From the NCBI RefSeq assembly GCF_000565175.1, contig NZ_CP006681.1, positions 930,001 to 994,000 of the forward strand: DNA of 64,000 nucleotides, given 5' to 3'. The stretch's first letter is position 1. Every line of letters starts with the position of its first letter. The position numbers and the translations under genes are program-made. The notes under the pieces were generated by a model that was not told the origin of the DNA, did no database searches, and saw only the letters and a program-made list of their open reading frames with translations. Positions 45,322 through 55,456 of the stretch are shown here, piece by piece. The stretch is from Spiroplasma culicicola AES-1. GTDB taxonomy: Bacteria; Bacillota_I; Bacilli_A; Mycoplasmatales; Mycoplasmataceae.

Positions 45322-45349
45322 ATGATAACACTAAAAGTATAAAAAACAA
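45322..45349 (-). promoter_or_regulatory. Promoter of the candidate small RNA
   Basis: TTGTTT (45344-45349), 16-bp spacer, TATCAT (45322-45327) on the minus strand. Confidence 0.5.
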
Positions 45350-45391
45350 TATTTTTTTTATTTTTTTAAAAAATATTAGAAAATTTTCTAA

Positions 45392-45814
45392 TTAATGTTT
45401 TCGACTTTCCATAATAGTTTCATAAGCATTATTTATCTTTGTCATTTCTGCTTGTGCTTCAATGCTTGGGTTTCTATCTGGGTGATATTTCTTTGCAAGT
45501 ATGCGATATTTCTTTTTAATTTCTGTATCTGTTGCAGATTTTGTTAAACCAAAAACAGAATATGCTTCATCTACAATTGAAGTTGAATTTCTATATGATG
45601 AATAATCTTCGCTATTTCTTTCATAAGAACCTTGGCTATTTTGATTTCCCCCAAAAGTATCATCATTAAAAGTTTGATGACCTTGTTGTTGATCATAGCT
45701 ATTATAGTTTCTTTTTCTTTTTCTATTAAAAATTGAATCAAATATTAAATCCATAATTATTCAAATAAACATATAGTAAAATATACGTCCAATTATTCTT
45801 AATAAATCATCCAT
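45392..45814 (-). CDS. Membrane-anchored J-domain protein
   Basis: 140 residues. A hydrophobic N-terminal segment (about 5-22, with a TGA tryptophan) anchors it. A polar Asn/Gln/Ser-rich linker (about 30-75) leads to a C-terminal J domain (about 83-137) with KKYRILAKKYHPDRNPSIEA; the HPD motif needed to stimulate DnaK is intact. No zinc or substrate domain is present, so it is a DnaJ-like (type III) co-chaperone, perhaps bringing DnaK to the membrane. Confidence 0.88.
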
Positions 45815-45837
45815 TATCTCACCGATTTCTACTTAAA

Positions 45838-46131
45838 TTATATAGAAATAAATACAATAATTCCTACAATAATTAACAGAACAATTACATATGCAATTAT
45901 TTTAAAAATTAATGTATTAAATTTTCTTTTAGATTTTACTTTAACATCATTTTTAAGTTCTCTTTTAGATGCTAAACTTGCTTTATCAATTTCTGAAATT
46001 GTTAAAGAATCATCGCTATATTCTTCAACAACAAATTCTTGGTCATATGCTAAAGTATCTGAATTTATAACAGAGCCATTAAATACACCAAATTTGTTTT
46101 CACCCTTAATTTTTTTCTTCTTGTTTTTCAA
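45838..46131 (-). CDS. Small tail-anchored protein of unknown function
   Basis: 97 residues, very basic at the N-terminus (MKNKKKKIKGENK), acidic in the middle, with one C-terminal membrane helix (about 74-96, LIFKIIAYVIVLLIIVGIIVFI). No family recognised. It overlaps the end of thiI by 26 bp, so it is cotranscribed with it. Confidence 0.75.
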   Translation of the reverse strand: MKNKKKKIKGENKFGVFNGSVINSDTLAYDQEFVVEEYSDDSLTISEIDKASLASKRELKNDVKVKSKRKFNTLIFKIIAYVIVLLIIVGIIVFISI

Positions 46132-47305
46132 TTAACTCACCATCTCTATAAATAAATTTTTGAATGTTATTTTTCAAACAATAATCTATCATTTCATCTA
46201 ACATTAAATCTTTTTCTTGTTCTTGTGCTACAAACGATTTTGGTTTTGTAACAGGTTTTTTTGGTACATACAATGAACATACATCATCAAAAGGCAAAAT
46301 TGAAGTTTCAAAAGTATCAATTTTTTTAGCAATTTCAATAATTTCTTCTTTATCATAAGTTAAAACTGGTCTTAAAATTGGCAACTTTGAAGTTTCATTA
46401 ATAACATTAATTGATTCAATTGTTTGAGAAGCAACTTGGCCCAAACTTTCTCCAGTAATAATTGCTTTAGCATTAATTTCTTGTGCCAAAGCATTTGCAA
46501 TTCTCATAAAAATTCTTCTCATTAAAGTAATACGATATGACTCTTCTTTAATATGCATTAATTCTCTTAGAATCATTGAAAAATCGCAAACATATAAACT
46601 AAAGTTAGACATGTTAAACCTTTCAAGTTTTTTTGCTAAAGTAAATACTTTATCTAAAGCTTCAGGCGTTGTATGTGGAGGTGTCATAAAATGTAAAAAA
46701 TCCACTTGCATTCCACGTTTTAAAGTTAAATAACTAGCAACTGGAGAATCAATTCCTCCACTTAGAAGTGAAATCCCTTTACCACTAACTCCAACTGGTA
46801 GCCCTTTAGCAGCATTAATTCTTGCAGTAAAAATATAGGCACCATCGCTTTTAATAACAACAGTAATTTTATTATCAGGTTTATGGACATCAACTTTTAA
46901 ATGATCTGTATTTCTTAAAATATTGCCAGCAATACTTGTTTTTAAATCAACAGAACTCATTGCAAAACCTTTATCTTTTCTTTCAACTTCAACTTTAAAA
47001 CTTGAAGGAGTAAAACTTTTGGCAATTTCTAAAGTTTTGGCCAAAATTCTTTTCTCATCTTTTTCAACAACATCAACTAATGATATTGAATAAATTCCAA
47101 AGATATTTTTCAAAATTTCAATTACTTCATCTAATACTGATTCATCAACTGCTAAAGTTAAACTATTATAATCTTTAATATATTCAACTTTTTCTTTATA
47201 AGGCTTTAATTTAAATTTAATATTTTGAATTAACTTAGCTATAAAAACATTTTTATTATTTCCCTTTAAAGTTAATTCTCCATATCTAACTAATATTTTT
47301 TTCAT
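46106..47305 (-). CDS. thiI: tRNA 4-thiouridine synthase ThiI
   Basis: Adenylates U8 of tRNA and transfers sulfur to make 4-thiouridine. 399 residues: ferredoxin-like and THUMP domains (about 1-165), then the PP-loop SGGIDSPVA and the C-terminal pyrophosphatase domain. There is no rhodanese domain, as in Bacillus ThiI. DDVCSLYVPKKP holds the conserved cysteine region. The Bacillus sulfur donor gene nifZ, normally adjacent, is absent here. ATG 47305 with AAAGGTG upstream is chosen; GTG 47314 is possible. No TGA tryptophan occurs. Confidence 0.94.
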   Translation of the reverse strand: MKKILVRYGELTLKGNNKNVFIAKLIQNIKFKLKPYKEKVEYIKDYNSLTLAVDESVLDEVIEILKNIFGIYSISLVDVVEKDEKRILAKTLEIAKSFTPSSFKVEVERKDKGFAMSSVDLKTSIAGNILRNTDHLKVDVHKPDNKITVVIKSDGAYIFTARINAAKGLPVGVSGKGISLLSGGIDSPVASYLTLKRGMQVDFLHFMTPPHTTPEALDKVFTLAKKLERFNMSNFSLYVCDFSMILRELMHIKEESYRITLMRRIFMRIANALAQEINAKAIITGESLGQVASQTIESINVINETSKLPILRPVLTYDKEEIIEIAKKIDTFETSILPFDDVCSLYVPKKPVTKPKSFVAQEQEKDLMLDEMIDYCLKNNIQKFIYRDGELIEKQEEKN

Positions 47306-47306
47306 C

Positions 47307-49070
47307 TTATACACCTTTCATTTTTTTAGTAGCTTTTATTCGCGCTAAAATTGGAATTGAATAACCAATTAGATTTTCAAGTTTTCTTTCTTGGAATAAA
47401 GTTTCACACGTTACGATTAAATCTTCAATTTGGCCAATGACTCCTACATATCTTTCTAAATAAATAATAATTTCTTGTGAAATATAATCTAAAAAGATTA
47501 AATCAGTTAAATCTCTTAAAATATTTCATGCTTGATCTGAATATGCACCAACTTGTTTTGCCACTTGATTTGAAGTATCAACAGAAGTAATTTTACTAAT
47601 TGATTCACGTGTAAATTTTCCAAGATTATTATGCAATTCTTGGATTGGAGTAATAAAACGGTCTAACTCGGCAATTGACTTATATTGATTAATTTTAACT
47701 TCACATTGATTTAGTAAAGTTTGTACAAAAATAACTTGGTTAATTAATGATTCTGTATTTGTAGCATTTTTATCAAAAATTCTTGAGACTTTATCTAAAG
47801 CATCAATATCATTGACAGCCTCTTTTAAAGAAACCAATAATTCTTCTTTTAAAGATGCAAGATCTAAATCTTGATTTGTAGAGATATTTAAATCTATTTT
47901 TGAAAAAATAGCATCTGATTTTGCTTTATGTCTAAAGTAATTTGCACGAGCAATTTCAAAAGAAGTTTTTTCTTGATTTGTAGAGTTATTAATAAAATCC
48001 ATATTTTTGGCAGCTCTTTCAATTGATCTAAAAGCAGCATCAATATTATCAAAGTATGTTCTAATATCATCAATATTATTTTCAAAGTAATCTTTTAATT
48101 TATCATCATGTTCAACTGAATCTCTAAAATTATTAATTAAATCAAAGGCTTGATTTAAAATTCTTTGAGCTTTTTTGTATTGTAGTTTTCTAATTTCAGT
48201 ATCAACACCTAGTCTTAATTTATCAATATTTCTTTCTAATATTGCAAATTTTTCAGCATTTCGACTAAGTTTTGTTCTATCGTTACTAAATGTAACATGT
48301 TTATTTTTAATATCAATTAATTGTTCTGGAATAAAAGTTGATATCACAGAGATAATATGGGGAATTGAATCTAATAATTCGATTAAAAAACGTAAAGCAG
48401 CATCTACTTTTGTTAATGAATTTCAACTTTCTTTATATTTTCCTTGTTCTAAATTACTAAAGAATTCAACAAAAATTTCTTCTATGTTTGAGATGATACC
48501 TTCTAGCTTAAGTTTGTCAAAATCTAAACCAAGTAATTCTAAAATAGTCACTTCTTTTTTAAGTTCTGTAAATAATTCTCTTTGATAAGTTATAAAGTCT
48601 CTTTGAATAAATTCAATTTCAATTGATGAAATAATTTGAGTTAAAATATCATGAATTGTTGAATTAATATCTGTTGCTCTTTTAAAAAGAACATTGATTT
48701 TCTTTAGATTTTTAATGGTAGGACGAGAATTTTTTTTATCTTTTAATAAAGTGGCCAATTCTTGCATTGCTCAAATTAATTGTTTTTCATATAAAATTTC
48801 AAATTTAGTTCTTCAAACACTAAATTCAGTTATTAAAGTTCCTGAATCTTCTGAGATAATTGAAACTCTTTTAATTAATTCTTTTAATGGTGATTTTTGA
48901 ATTGCATCAAATAAATCAATTGTTTTTGCAAATGTTTGAATAATATGTTTATAAATATTGATAAAAATTAAAATCAAAATAGCAATAAATAAAGCAACAC
49001 AAAAAACACTAAAACAAATTAGTGTCACTGGATTTGAAAACAATGTATTTAAATCTCAAGCATACAGCAT
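47307..49070 (-). CDS. ezrA: EzrA-like coiled-coil membrane protein
   Basis: 587 residues. One N-terminal membrane helix (about 15-38, LICFSVFCVALFIAILILIF) followed by a long helical, coiled-coil body, the same topology and length as the Bacillus division regulator EzrA (562), which curbs FtsZ ring formation. Sequence similarity is not certain by eye. The order rpsD - ezrA - thiI is the same as in Bacillus, which is the main support for the name. Several TGA tryptophans. It stops two bases before thiI starts, so the two are coupled. Confidence 0.65.
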
Positions 49071-49156
49071 CTTTATTTACCCCTATAAAACAAATTTATT
49101 ATAGCACATCATTAAAATTAAAGATTTTATATACATCTAGTTTTTGAGAAATTTTC

Positions 49157-49186
49157 TTGTACAAATTGTCAAAAAACATATATAAT
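49157..49186 (+). promoter_or_regulatory. rpsD promoter
   Basis: TTGTAC (49157-49162), 18-bp spacer, TATAAT (49181-49186). A 160-bp leader follows. Confidence 0.6.
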
Positions 49187-49199
49187 TATTCTTGGTTAA

Positions 49200-49290
49200 T
49201 CTGCAAATGAACATAATAAAATAATTAGTCTATTGTTCTTTAAATAGTAACCCTTGCAGATAAGGGCGAATTATAGACTTCCTTTATTAG
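49200..49290 (+). promoter_or_regulatory. Structured rpsD leader, likely S4 autoregulatory element
   Basis: Three complementary pairs interlock: TCTGCAA (49200-49206) with TTGCAGA (49254-49260); AGTCTAT (49227-49233) with ATAGACT (49273-49279); and CCCTT (49251-49255) with AAGGG (49262-49266). The first and second cannot nest, so the fold is a pseudoknot, the kind S4 binds in its own mRNA in other bacteria. Regulation here is inferred. Confidence 0.55.
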
Positions 49291-49351
49291 GGTTCATCCG
49301 TTTTTAGATTTTCCACATAATAATATCAATTAAAATATAGGAGAATAGATT

Positions 49352-49969
49352 ATGTCAAGATATACAGGATCTACTTTTAAGAAAGCTAGAAGATATGGTT
49401 TCTCAATTTTAGAAACAGGAAAAGAGTTTTCTAAAGGTAAAAAAAGAACAACAGCTCCAGGACAACACGGAGCTAGAAGAACTAAATTATCAGGTTATGG
49501 ACAACAAATGCAAGAAAAACAAAAAGTTAAATTCATGTATGGTCTAACTGAAAGACAATTTAGAAATACTTATGCAAAAGCTAAGAAAATTTCAGGGATT
49601 ACAGGTACAAACTTCTTACAAATGTTAGAATCAAGATTAGACAACATTGTTTACAGAATGGGATTAGCATTAACAAGACAAGGTGCAAGACAATTAGTTT
49701 CACACGGTCACATTTTAGTTAATGGTCAAAAATTAGACATTCCTTCATACATTGTGAAACCAGGTGAAATAATTGCTGTTAAAGATAAAATGCAAAAAAA
49801 CGATAAAATCGTTGAAGCATTAGCATCAAACGCAGCAACAGTTGAATTTGTAAAATTTGATAAAGCTAAATTTGAAGGTACTTTTGTAAGATTACCAGAA
49901 AGAAAAGAATTAAACCAAGAAATCAATGAAGCGTTAATCGTTGAATGATACAACCGTTTAATTAAATAA
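49352..49969 (+). CDS. rpsD: 30S ribosomal protein S4
   Basis: Primary 16S rRNA-binding assembly protein and, in several bacteria, a repressor of its own mRNA. 205 residues. [29 protein letters not shown], the S4 RNA-binding domain ([34 protein letters not shown]) and the ending VEWYNRLIK are typical; the Trp is TGA. AGGAGAA precedes the ATG. Confidence 0.98.
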
Positions 49970-49974
49970 TAAAC

Positions 49975-50012
49975 AAAAAAACTCGTATGAATAATTTCAT
50001 ACGAGTTTTTTT
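49975..50012 (+). terminator. rpsD terminator
   Basis: AAAAAACTCGTATGA / TCATACGAGTTTTTT with a 6-nt loop and T run. Confidence 0.85.
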
Positions 50013-50113
50013 AATCTATTAAGTGACTCATTTTTCCAAAAATAAACAAAAAAATAGAAATTTTTTTAAAAAATATTCTACATTTTAAATATAATTATAA
50101 AAAGGAGAATAAA

Positions 50114-50788
50114 ATGAAAAAAATACTAACAGTTTTAACAAGCATTAATCTGATTGGACCTGTAGTTTTGCCTATTCAAGCTTATGTCATTAATAAGATA
50201 GATTACAACATACTATTTCGAGATATAATCTCATCTAGTTTTGCCTATTCAGGTGCATGAGAAAATGCCGATAATGATCCAAATATTCCATATTGAGCTT
50301 ACACAAATTTGGATACAAATTATTCAAAGGTATTTTCAAAAGTTATTAAAAATAATTCATATCAACAAAAAAATCATACATTTCTTGAATTTAACATTGA
50401 TTTCACTTTGCTTGGTGGAAATTATAAGATTGCAAAAAATCAATACAATTTAAATGTACTTAATAACGTATATATAGTATTTCAAACCCAAGCTGGTCAA
50501 CCAGCTCATAATAAAGTTGCTGGTTGACCAGAAACTATTGAAAGAATATCAATTTATGATATTTTAAATAATGGCAATAATTATAATAAAGAAGGCAATA
50601 ATTATAATTGAGGTGAATGGGCAGCTTTAAAGCATAATTTTAGTACTTCATGAAATTCAGATAAAAGTAATTTGAAAATAGTTTGAAAAACTAAAGAATG
50701 CAGAGTTAAAGCCACAAAATGAAGTAATGGTTTATACTATAGAGTTACACTTGAAAACTATGATATTGAAATACCAAGAATTGCTTAA
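50114..50788 (+). CDS. Secreted protein of unknown function
   Basis: 224 residues. The signal peptide MKKILTVLTSINLIGPVVLPIQA has no lipobox cysteine; the mature part is Asn/Tyr/Trp-rich, beta-like and has no membrane helix, so it may be released or bound to the surface. Most tryptophans are TGA (at least one TGG: GEWAAL). No family recognised. AAAGGAGAA is a strong ribosome site. It is a single-gene unit between two terminators. Confidence 0.8.
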
Positions 50789-50814
50789 AAAGCAGCATTT
50801 GCTGCTTTTTTTAT
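50788..50814. terminator. Bidirectional terminator between secreted-protein gene and permease 2
   Basis: AAAAAGCAGCA / TGCTGCTTTTT with T runs both ways; it touches the stop codons of both convergent genes. Confidence 0.85.
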
Positions 50815-53690
50815 ATAATTTTTATTTTTTTATAAAAAATCTTTAGTGAATAAAAAATCAATACAGAAAATAATACAAAAATTATCAATGGAATCATAAA
50901 AGTTCATAAATCATAATAAATATTTAAATTAATTCCAATTAGGTTAGATAGCAACAAGGCGATTTGCTTTGTTATTAAGCCAATAGTAACATACATTAAG
51001 TTTAAAGCTATAAATGTCGCAAATATATAACTAAATGAAATGTAACGACAAATGTATTTTGAATTATATCCCATTTGCTTTAGATATCTAATAAGTTCAT
51101 AATTTGAGATTATTGTTAATGTAACTAAAAGAGCAATTAAAATAAATGAAATTAGAATCAAGATATAACTTGTATATATTCCAATATTGCTAAAATTTGA
51201 ACCTCTTTCAAATATAAATTCACTAATTTTTTGGTAATCTGAAATAAAAATATTCATATCAGAAATACCTAAATTTTGTAAATCAATGTAATCACTAAAT
51301 GAAGTGCCTTTATTATCTTCATCGATAGTTTGAAACACTAACATTTCTGTAATTAAAGGCTCACTTTCTTTTAAATAAAAAGTATTATCATACATTTTTC
51401 TATCATCAAAATATTTTTTAATAAAGTAATCTTTATTTGCATAAATATAATATTTATCTTGCAAATTTTGATTTACACCTTTAACTTTAAAAGTCATTTT
51501 TTTATCTTTTAATTCCAAAGTTAATGTATCATTTTGCAAATGATTTCACTTACTAAATTGAAAATGTGTTTCTGTAGTAAGAATTACTTCATTATCTATA
51601 AGGTGAATATCTTTAAAAATATCTTGATTTGTATCTAATAAAACAAAATTAAATATAATTTCATTTTTAAATTCTAAATTTAAACTTGATGCGAATTCAA
51701 GATGTGGATAATATTTAAAATAAAATTCTGGATAAATATCTTTCTTATATTGATTTTTTAAAGTTCACAAGCTAACATTTAATTTATTTTGAATATTTTT
51801 AACTATTTGCAATTGTTCTGGAATATCTACATTTGAAAGTCAAGCAATGTCTTCACTTGAAATTTTATATTCCAATGGATTTAAAGGTTGAAGATATTTA
51901 ATAAATTCAAATAATGCATTTTGATTATTTTCATCTATTGCTTGTTTTAATAAATAAAAATCTAAATAACTATATTCATCTGGAGTTTCAACTTTAAAAG
52001 AAGTATCATTTTCAATTAATTGTCCTGATGCATTTTTATATGGAGCCATATATTTTTGAGATTCTAGAGCACTATTATATAAACTAGAAGTAAACAATAT
52101 TCCAAAACTAATTGTTCAAAAAGTGATTAACATGATTATTCCAGATATAAGCGCTTTGCCTATATTTGGCCAACTGATTGATAAATTTATTCTTTTTTTT
52201 GAACTTATATGTAAACTTTTAAATAGTTTATAAAATTTAGAAATATGAATTTTGGGATTATTAATTCTTAATCTTTTAGAAATTACAAAGAAGTTTACAA
52301 TTAAATACATTGACATAATGAAAAATAAAAATGCAAAATTAATTAAAAATGCAAATAAATTAACAAACTTATTTGATAAATCAAAAATGTATTGATTTGC
52401 CCCAACAGATCAAAATATTTTATAAATGATAATGCTTAAAGGAACTGCAAAAATAAAAGCTACAAATTGAGGTACCAAATCTCCTAACATTTGTGAAAAA
52501 GCCAAAATTCAATTACTAGTTCCATTTGCTTTTAAAGTTCATAAAATTTCTTTTTGTTTGTGAATAGAATAAAGTGAGATTCATAAATATGATATTAAGA
52601 TCAAACTAAAAACTAAAATAGATATTGCATATGCTATTATTTGAAATATCATTAAAGGATTTTTATACATTGTAAAATATGGTGCCTTATTAGCATCATA
52701 AATATAATTTCCAACATATAAATCTAAATTATCATTGATGAAATAATTATTTAAAAAGTTATTAAAATAGTCACTTGCAGCTTTATAATCATCAGCTGCT
52801 TGTTGTAAATATATTCCATAAGTAATGCTTTCAATTAAATTATTTTTTAATAAAAAATCAATTGGAGCAAAAATATGATTTGTATTTTGTTCTTTGGCAA
52901 TAGTTGTTTTGGATGTGGCTGTTCCAGCAATTGTTGTTTCTATAAGTTGACCCATACTAGAAAAGAAATATTTATCTCCAATATTTAAATTAAGTTCCTT
53001 TAAATCAGAAGGAGAAATAAAAATATAATTATTTTCTAAATCTTCAATTTGTTGATCTTTAATTTTACTTAAAATATGAAAATCACTATCATTATTTTGC
53101 TGTGTGTAAAATGGATCATTTTTATTTGATGTTGGAGAAATAAAAAATTTTAACTTATTTTGATTTAAATCATTAACTTTATGTGCAACTAATCTTGCAG
53201 AAAAAATATTAGTGTTTTCAGGAAAATGTTGATTAATTTCTTCTATCATAAGAGCATCTAAAAGATTATTATTATATTTTATTAAGTTTAACTCTTGTAC
53301 ATTTAATAACTTCGCAGAAATATTTGGAAATAAATTGATTATTTTTGGAGTAATCATTCCAGAATTTGAACCAACTTCTTCTATAAATTCATAAATATCT
53401 TCATCATTAGATTCAACTAAATTATTTATATATTCAAATATAAAATTATGTTCATTACTTGTTGGTCTTAGTTGTCAATGGTTTTCTTTCTGTTCTTGTG
53501 AAAATCTAGTACCTCTTCATTCAATATTTCTGAAGTGTCCTTGTTCTCAAACACTTTTTACTTCAGAAGAAATATTGCTTACAAATGAAAATAAACCAAT
53601 TAGCAATGCAAAAGAAACAGTTATAAAAAAATAAAACGGCATTGTTAATTTTCATAACTGTTTAAATTTTGCAGTTAAATTCACTTTCAT
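50811..53690 (-). CDS. Second FtsX-family ABC transporter permease
   Basis: 959 residues, one frame under UGA=Trp. Layout: N-terminal helix (about 16-38, PFYFFITVSFALLIGLFSFV); external domain to about 345; three to four helices with a cytosolic HKQKEILWTLKANGTSNWILA element typical of FtsX cores (about 355-500); second external domain (about 530-810); and C-terminal helices with YELIRYLKQMGYNSKYI. Same architecture as the 1299-residue permease at 6307-10206. No ATPase is nearby; a shared or distant one is needed. ATG 53690 or 53693 is the start; no strong ribosome site is visible. Confidence 0.87.
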
Positions 53691-53750
53691 CATTCAAACC
53701 ATAGATATATTAAATCATAAATAATTTATGGTTTGTATCAACTATTAAAA

Positions 53751-53786
53751 TTAAAAAACATATTCTATATTTGACAGAATATGTTT
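53751..53786 (-). terminator. Terminator of the pgsA-SDR operon
   Basis: AAACATATTCT / AGAATATGTTT with a 9-nt loop and T-rich tail on the minus strand. Confidence 0.7.
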
Positions 53787-53823
53787 AATGAAATTATTCA
53801 TACAAGTTTTTTAATTTAATTAA

Positions 53824-54627
53824 TTATTTTCTTTTTCTTTGATAGTTATATACAGAATTCAAGACTATTGATTGAGGAGCCCATTTTGTTAAACTCTTGA
53901 CCATTTTATTTGAATTACCTGTAATAATATAATTCTTTTTCTTTGATTTAATACCAGCTTTTAAACTCTTTCTAGCATAAACACTAGTTTTCATTACTTT
54001 AACTGTTGATTTGTATTTTGCATCTTTTTGGTTACTACTTCTATTTCAAAATTCGGTCTTTAAAGGACCAGGACATAAAGTAATTACTCTTACTTTTGAC
54101 TTAGTTTTTTTCAATTCAGTATTTATTGCAACTCCTAAACTTCATACATATGCCTTTGAAGCATAATAAGAAGCAAAAACAGGAGCTGGAGTAAATGCAG
54201 CCATTGAACCAATATTTAAAACACGTCCATAACCTTTTTTTTGAAATTCTTGGACAAATAATTTAGTTAAAATATGCAGTGACTTTATATTTAAATCAAT
54301 CATATTCATTTCTTGATCTAAATCACTCTCTGCAAAATATCCCCAAACTCCATAACCAGCATTATTGATTATTAAATCAACATCAAAACGTTTAGCTTTT
54401 TCAAATAAATTATGATTATTTTCAATAATGCTCATATCCATATTTCAATTTTCAATTTTTTGATTTGGATATTGCTCTTTTAAAGCTTCTAAACTTGAAC
54501 AATCACGAGCAACCCCAATGACGTTATAACCCAATTTTAATAATTCAACACAGTATGCATAACCTAAACCTTTACTTGCTCCAGTTACAAGTGCATATCT
54601 ATCAGGTGCAATTTTAATTTTAGCCAT
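53824..54627 (-). CDS. Short-chain dehydrogenase/reductase
   Basis: NAD(P)-dependent oxidoreductase of the classical SDR family, 267 residues. Cofactor motif TGASKGLG (about 14-21), NNAGYG, catalytic Ser in NIGSMAAF and YYASK (Tyr/Lys pair), then CPGP. Substrate cannot be told. A basic tail (NYQRKRK) ends it. It overlaps pgsA by 8 bp, so they form an operon; a lipid-related ketone or acyl substrate is possible. Confidence 0.9.
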
Positions 54628-55297
54628 TATTTGCTTCCTTTTTTTTGTTAGTCATATCAAATAAAACTTTTCTATTTAATCAAATATAGTTAATAGCAGC
54701 TAAAATTGATAGCACTGTTGCAATGTACATTGGAATCATAATGACTTGATTAATTCATCCATATTCGTCATATGTACCAGTTCCTCCAAATAATCCCCCA
54801 TCAAACATTCTAAATCCAACAAAGAATAAAATAGTTAATCCTAACATTTCAAATGCTGCTCTAAATCTTCCTAATTGGTTTGCAGCCATGACAACAGTTG
54901 CTGTTGCCAAAATTTGGCGCACAACATCAATTAGAAAATCGCGACAAATTAAAACAACTGCCATTCAAACAGGAACAATCCCTGCTGCTGCAAAAATTAC
55001 TAAAACTCCATTTGTTAATAATTTATCTGCGATTGAATCAAAGAATTTACCAAATGTTGTAACTTGGTTATATTTTCTAGCAATATATCCATCTAACATA
55101 TCTGTTAAACTTGCAATAATAAATAAAATACCAGCTATCAAATATGTATATGGTAAATGATAATTGCCCACTTCAATTGCTGCTGTAAAAACATTAAAGA
55201 ATGGAGCTGCACCATTAAAGTTGTATAAAAGCATTAATGTAACAATAACTGGAATTAAAATTATTCTGATCATTGTAATACGATTTGCTCAGTTCAT
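54620..55297 (-). CDS. pgsA: CDP-diacylglycerol--glycerol-3-phosphate 3-phosphatidyltransferase
   Basis: Makes phosphatidylglycerol phosphate, the committed step to PG and cardiolipin, at the membrane. 225 residues with about six helices. The CDP-alcohol phosphatidyltransferase motif is complete: DMLDGYIARKYNQVTTFGKF then DSIADK (D-x2-DG-x2-AR-x8-G-x3-D-x3-D). TGA tryptophans at four sites. AAAAGGAG is the ribosome site. Confidence 0.94.
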
Positions 55298-55456
55298 AAT
55301 TAATTTTCTCCTTTTTATTATTTTGATATAAATATCAAAAATTATCTCAATATAATTATTTTACACCACTATAAAGCACTTTAAATTGTATATGAAAAAA
55401 ATCTTGATTTTATGATATTATAAATTCATTGAGTTGGGGAGCGAGCGTGAGTTAAG

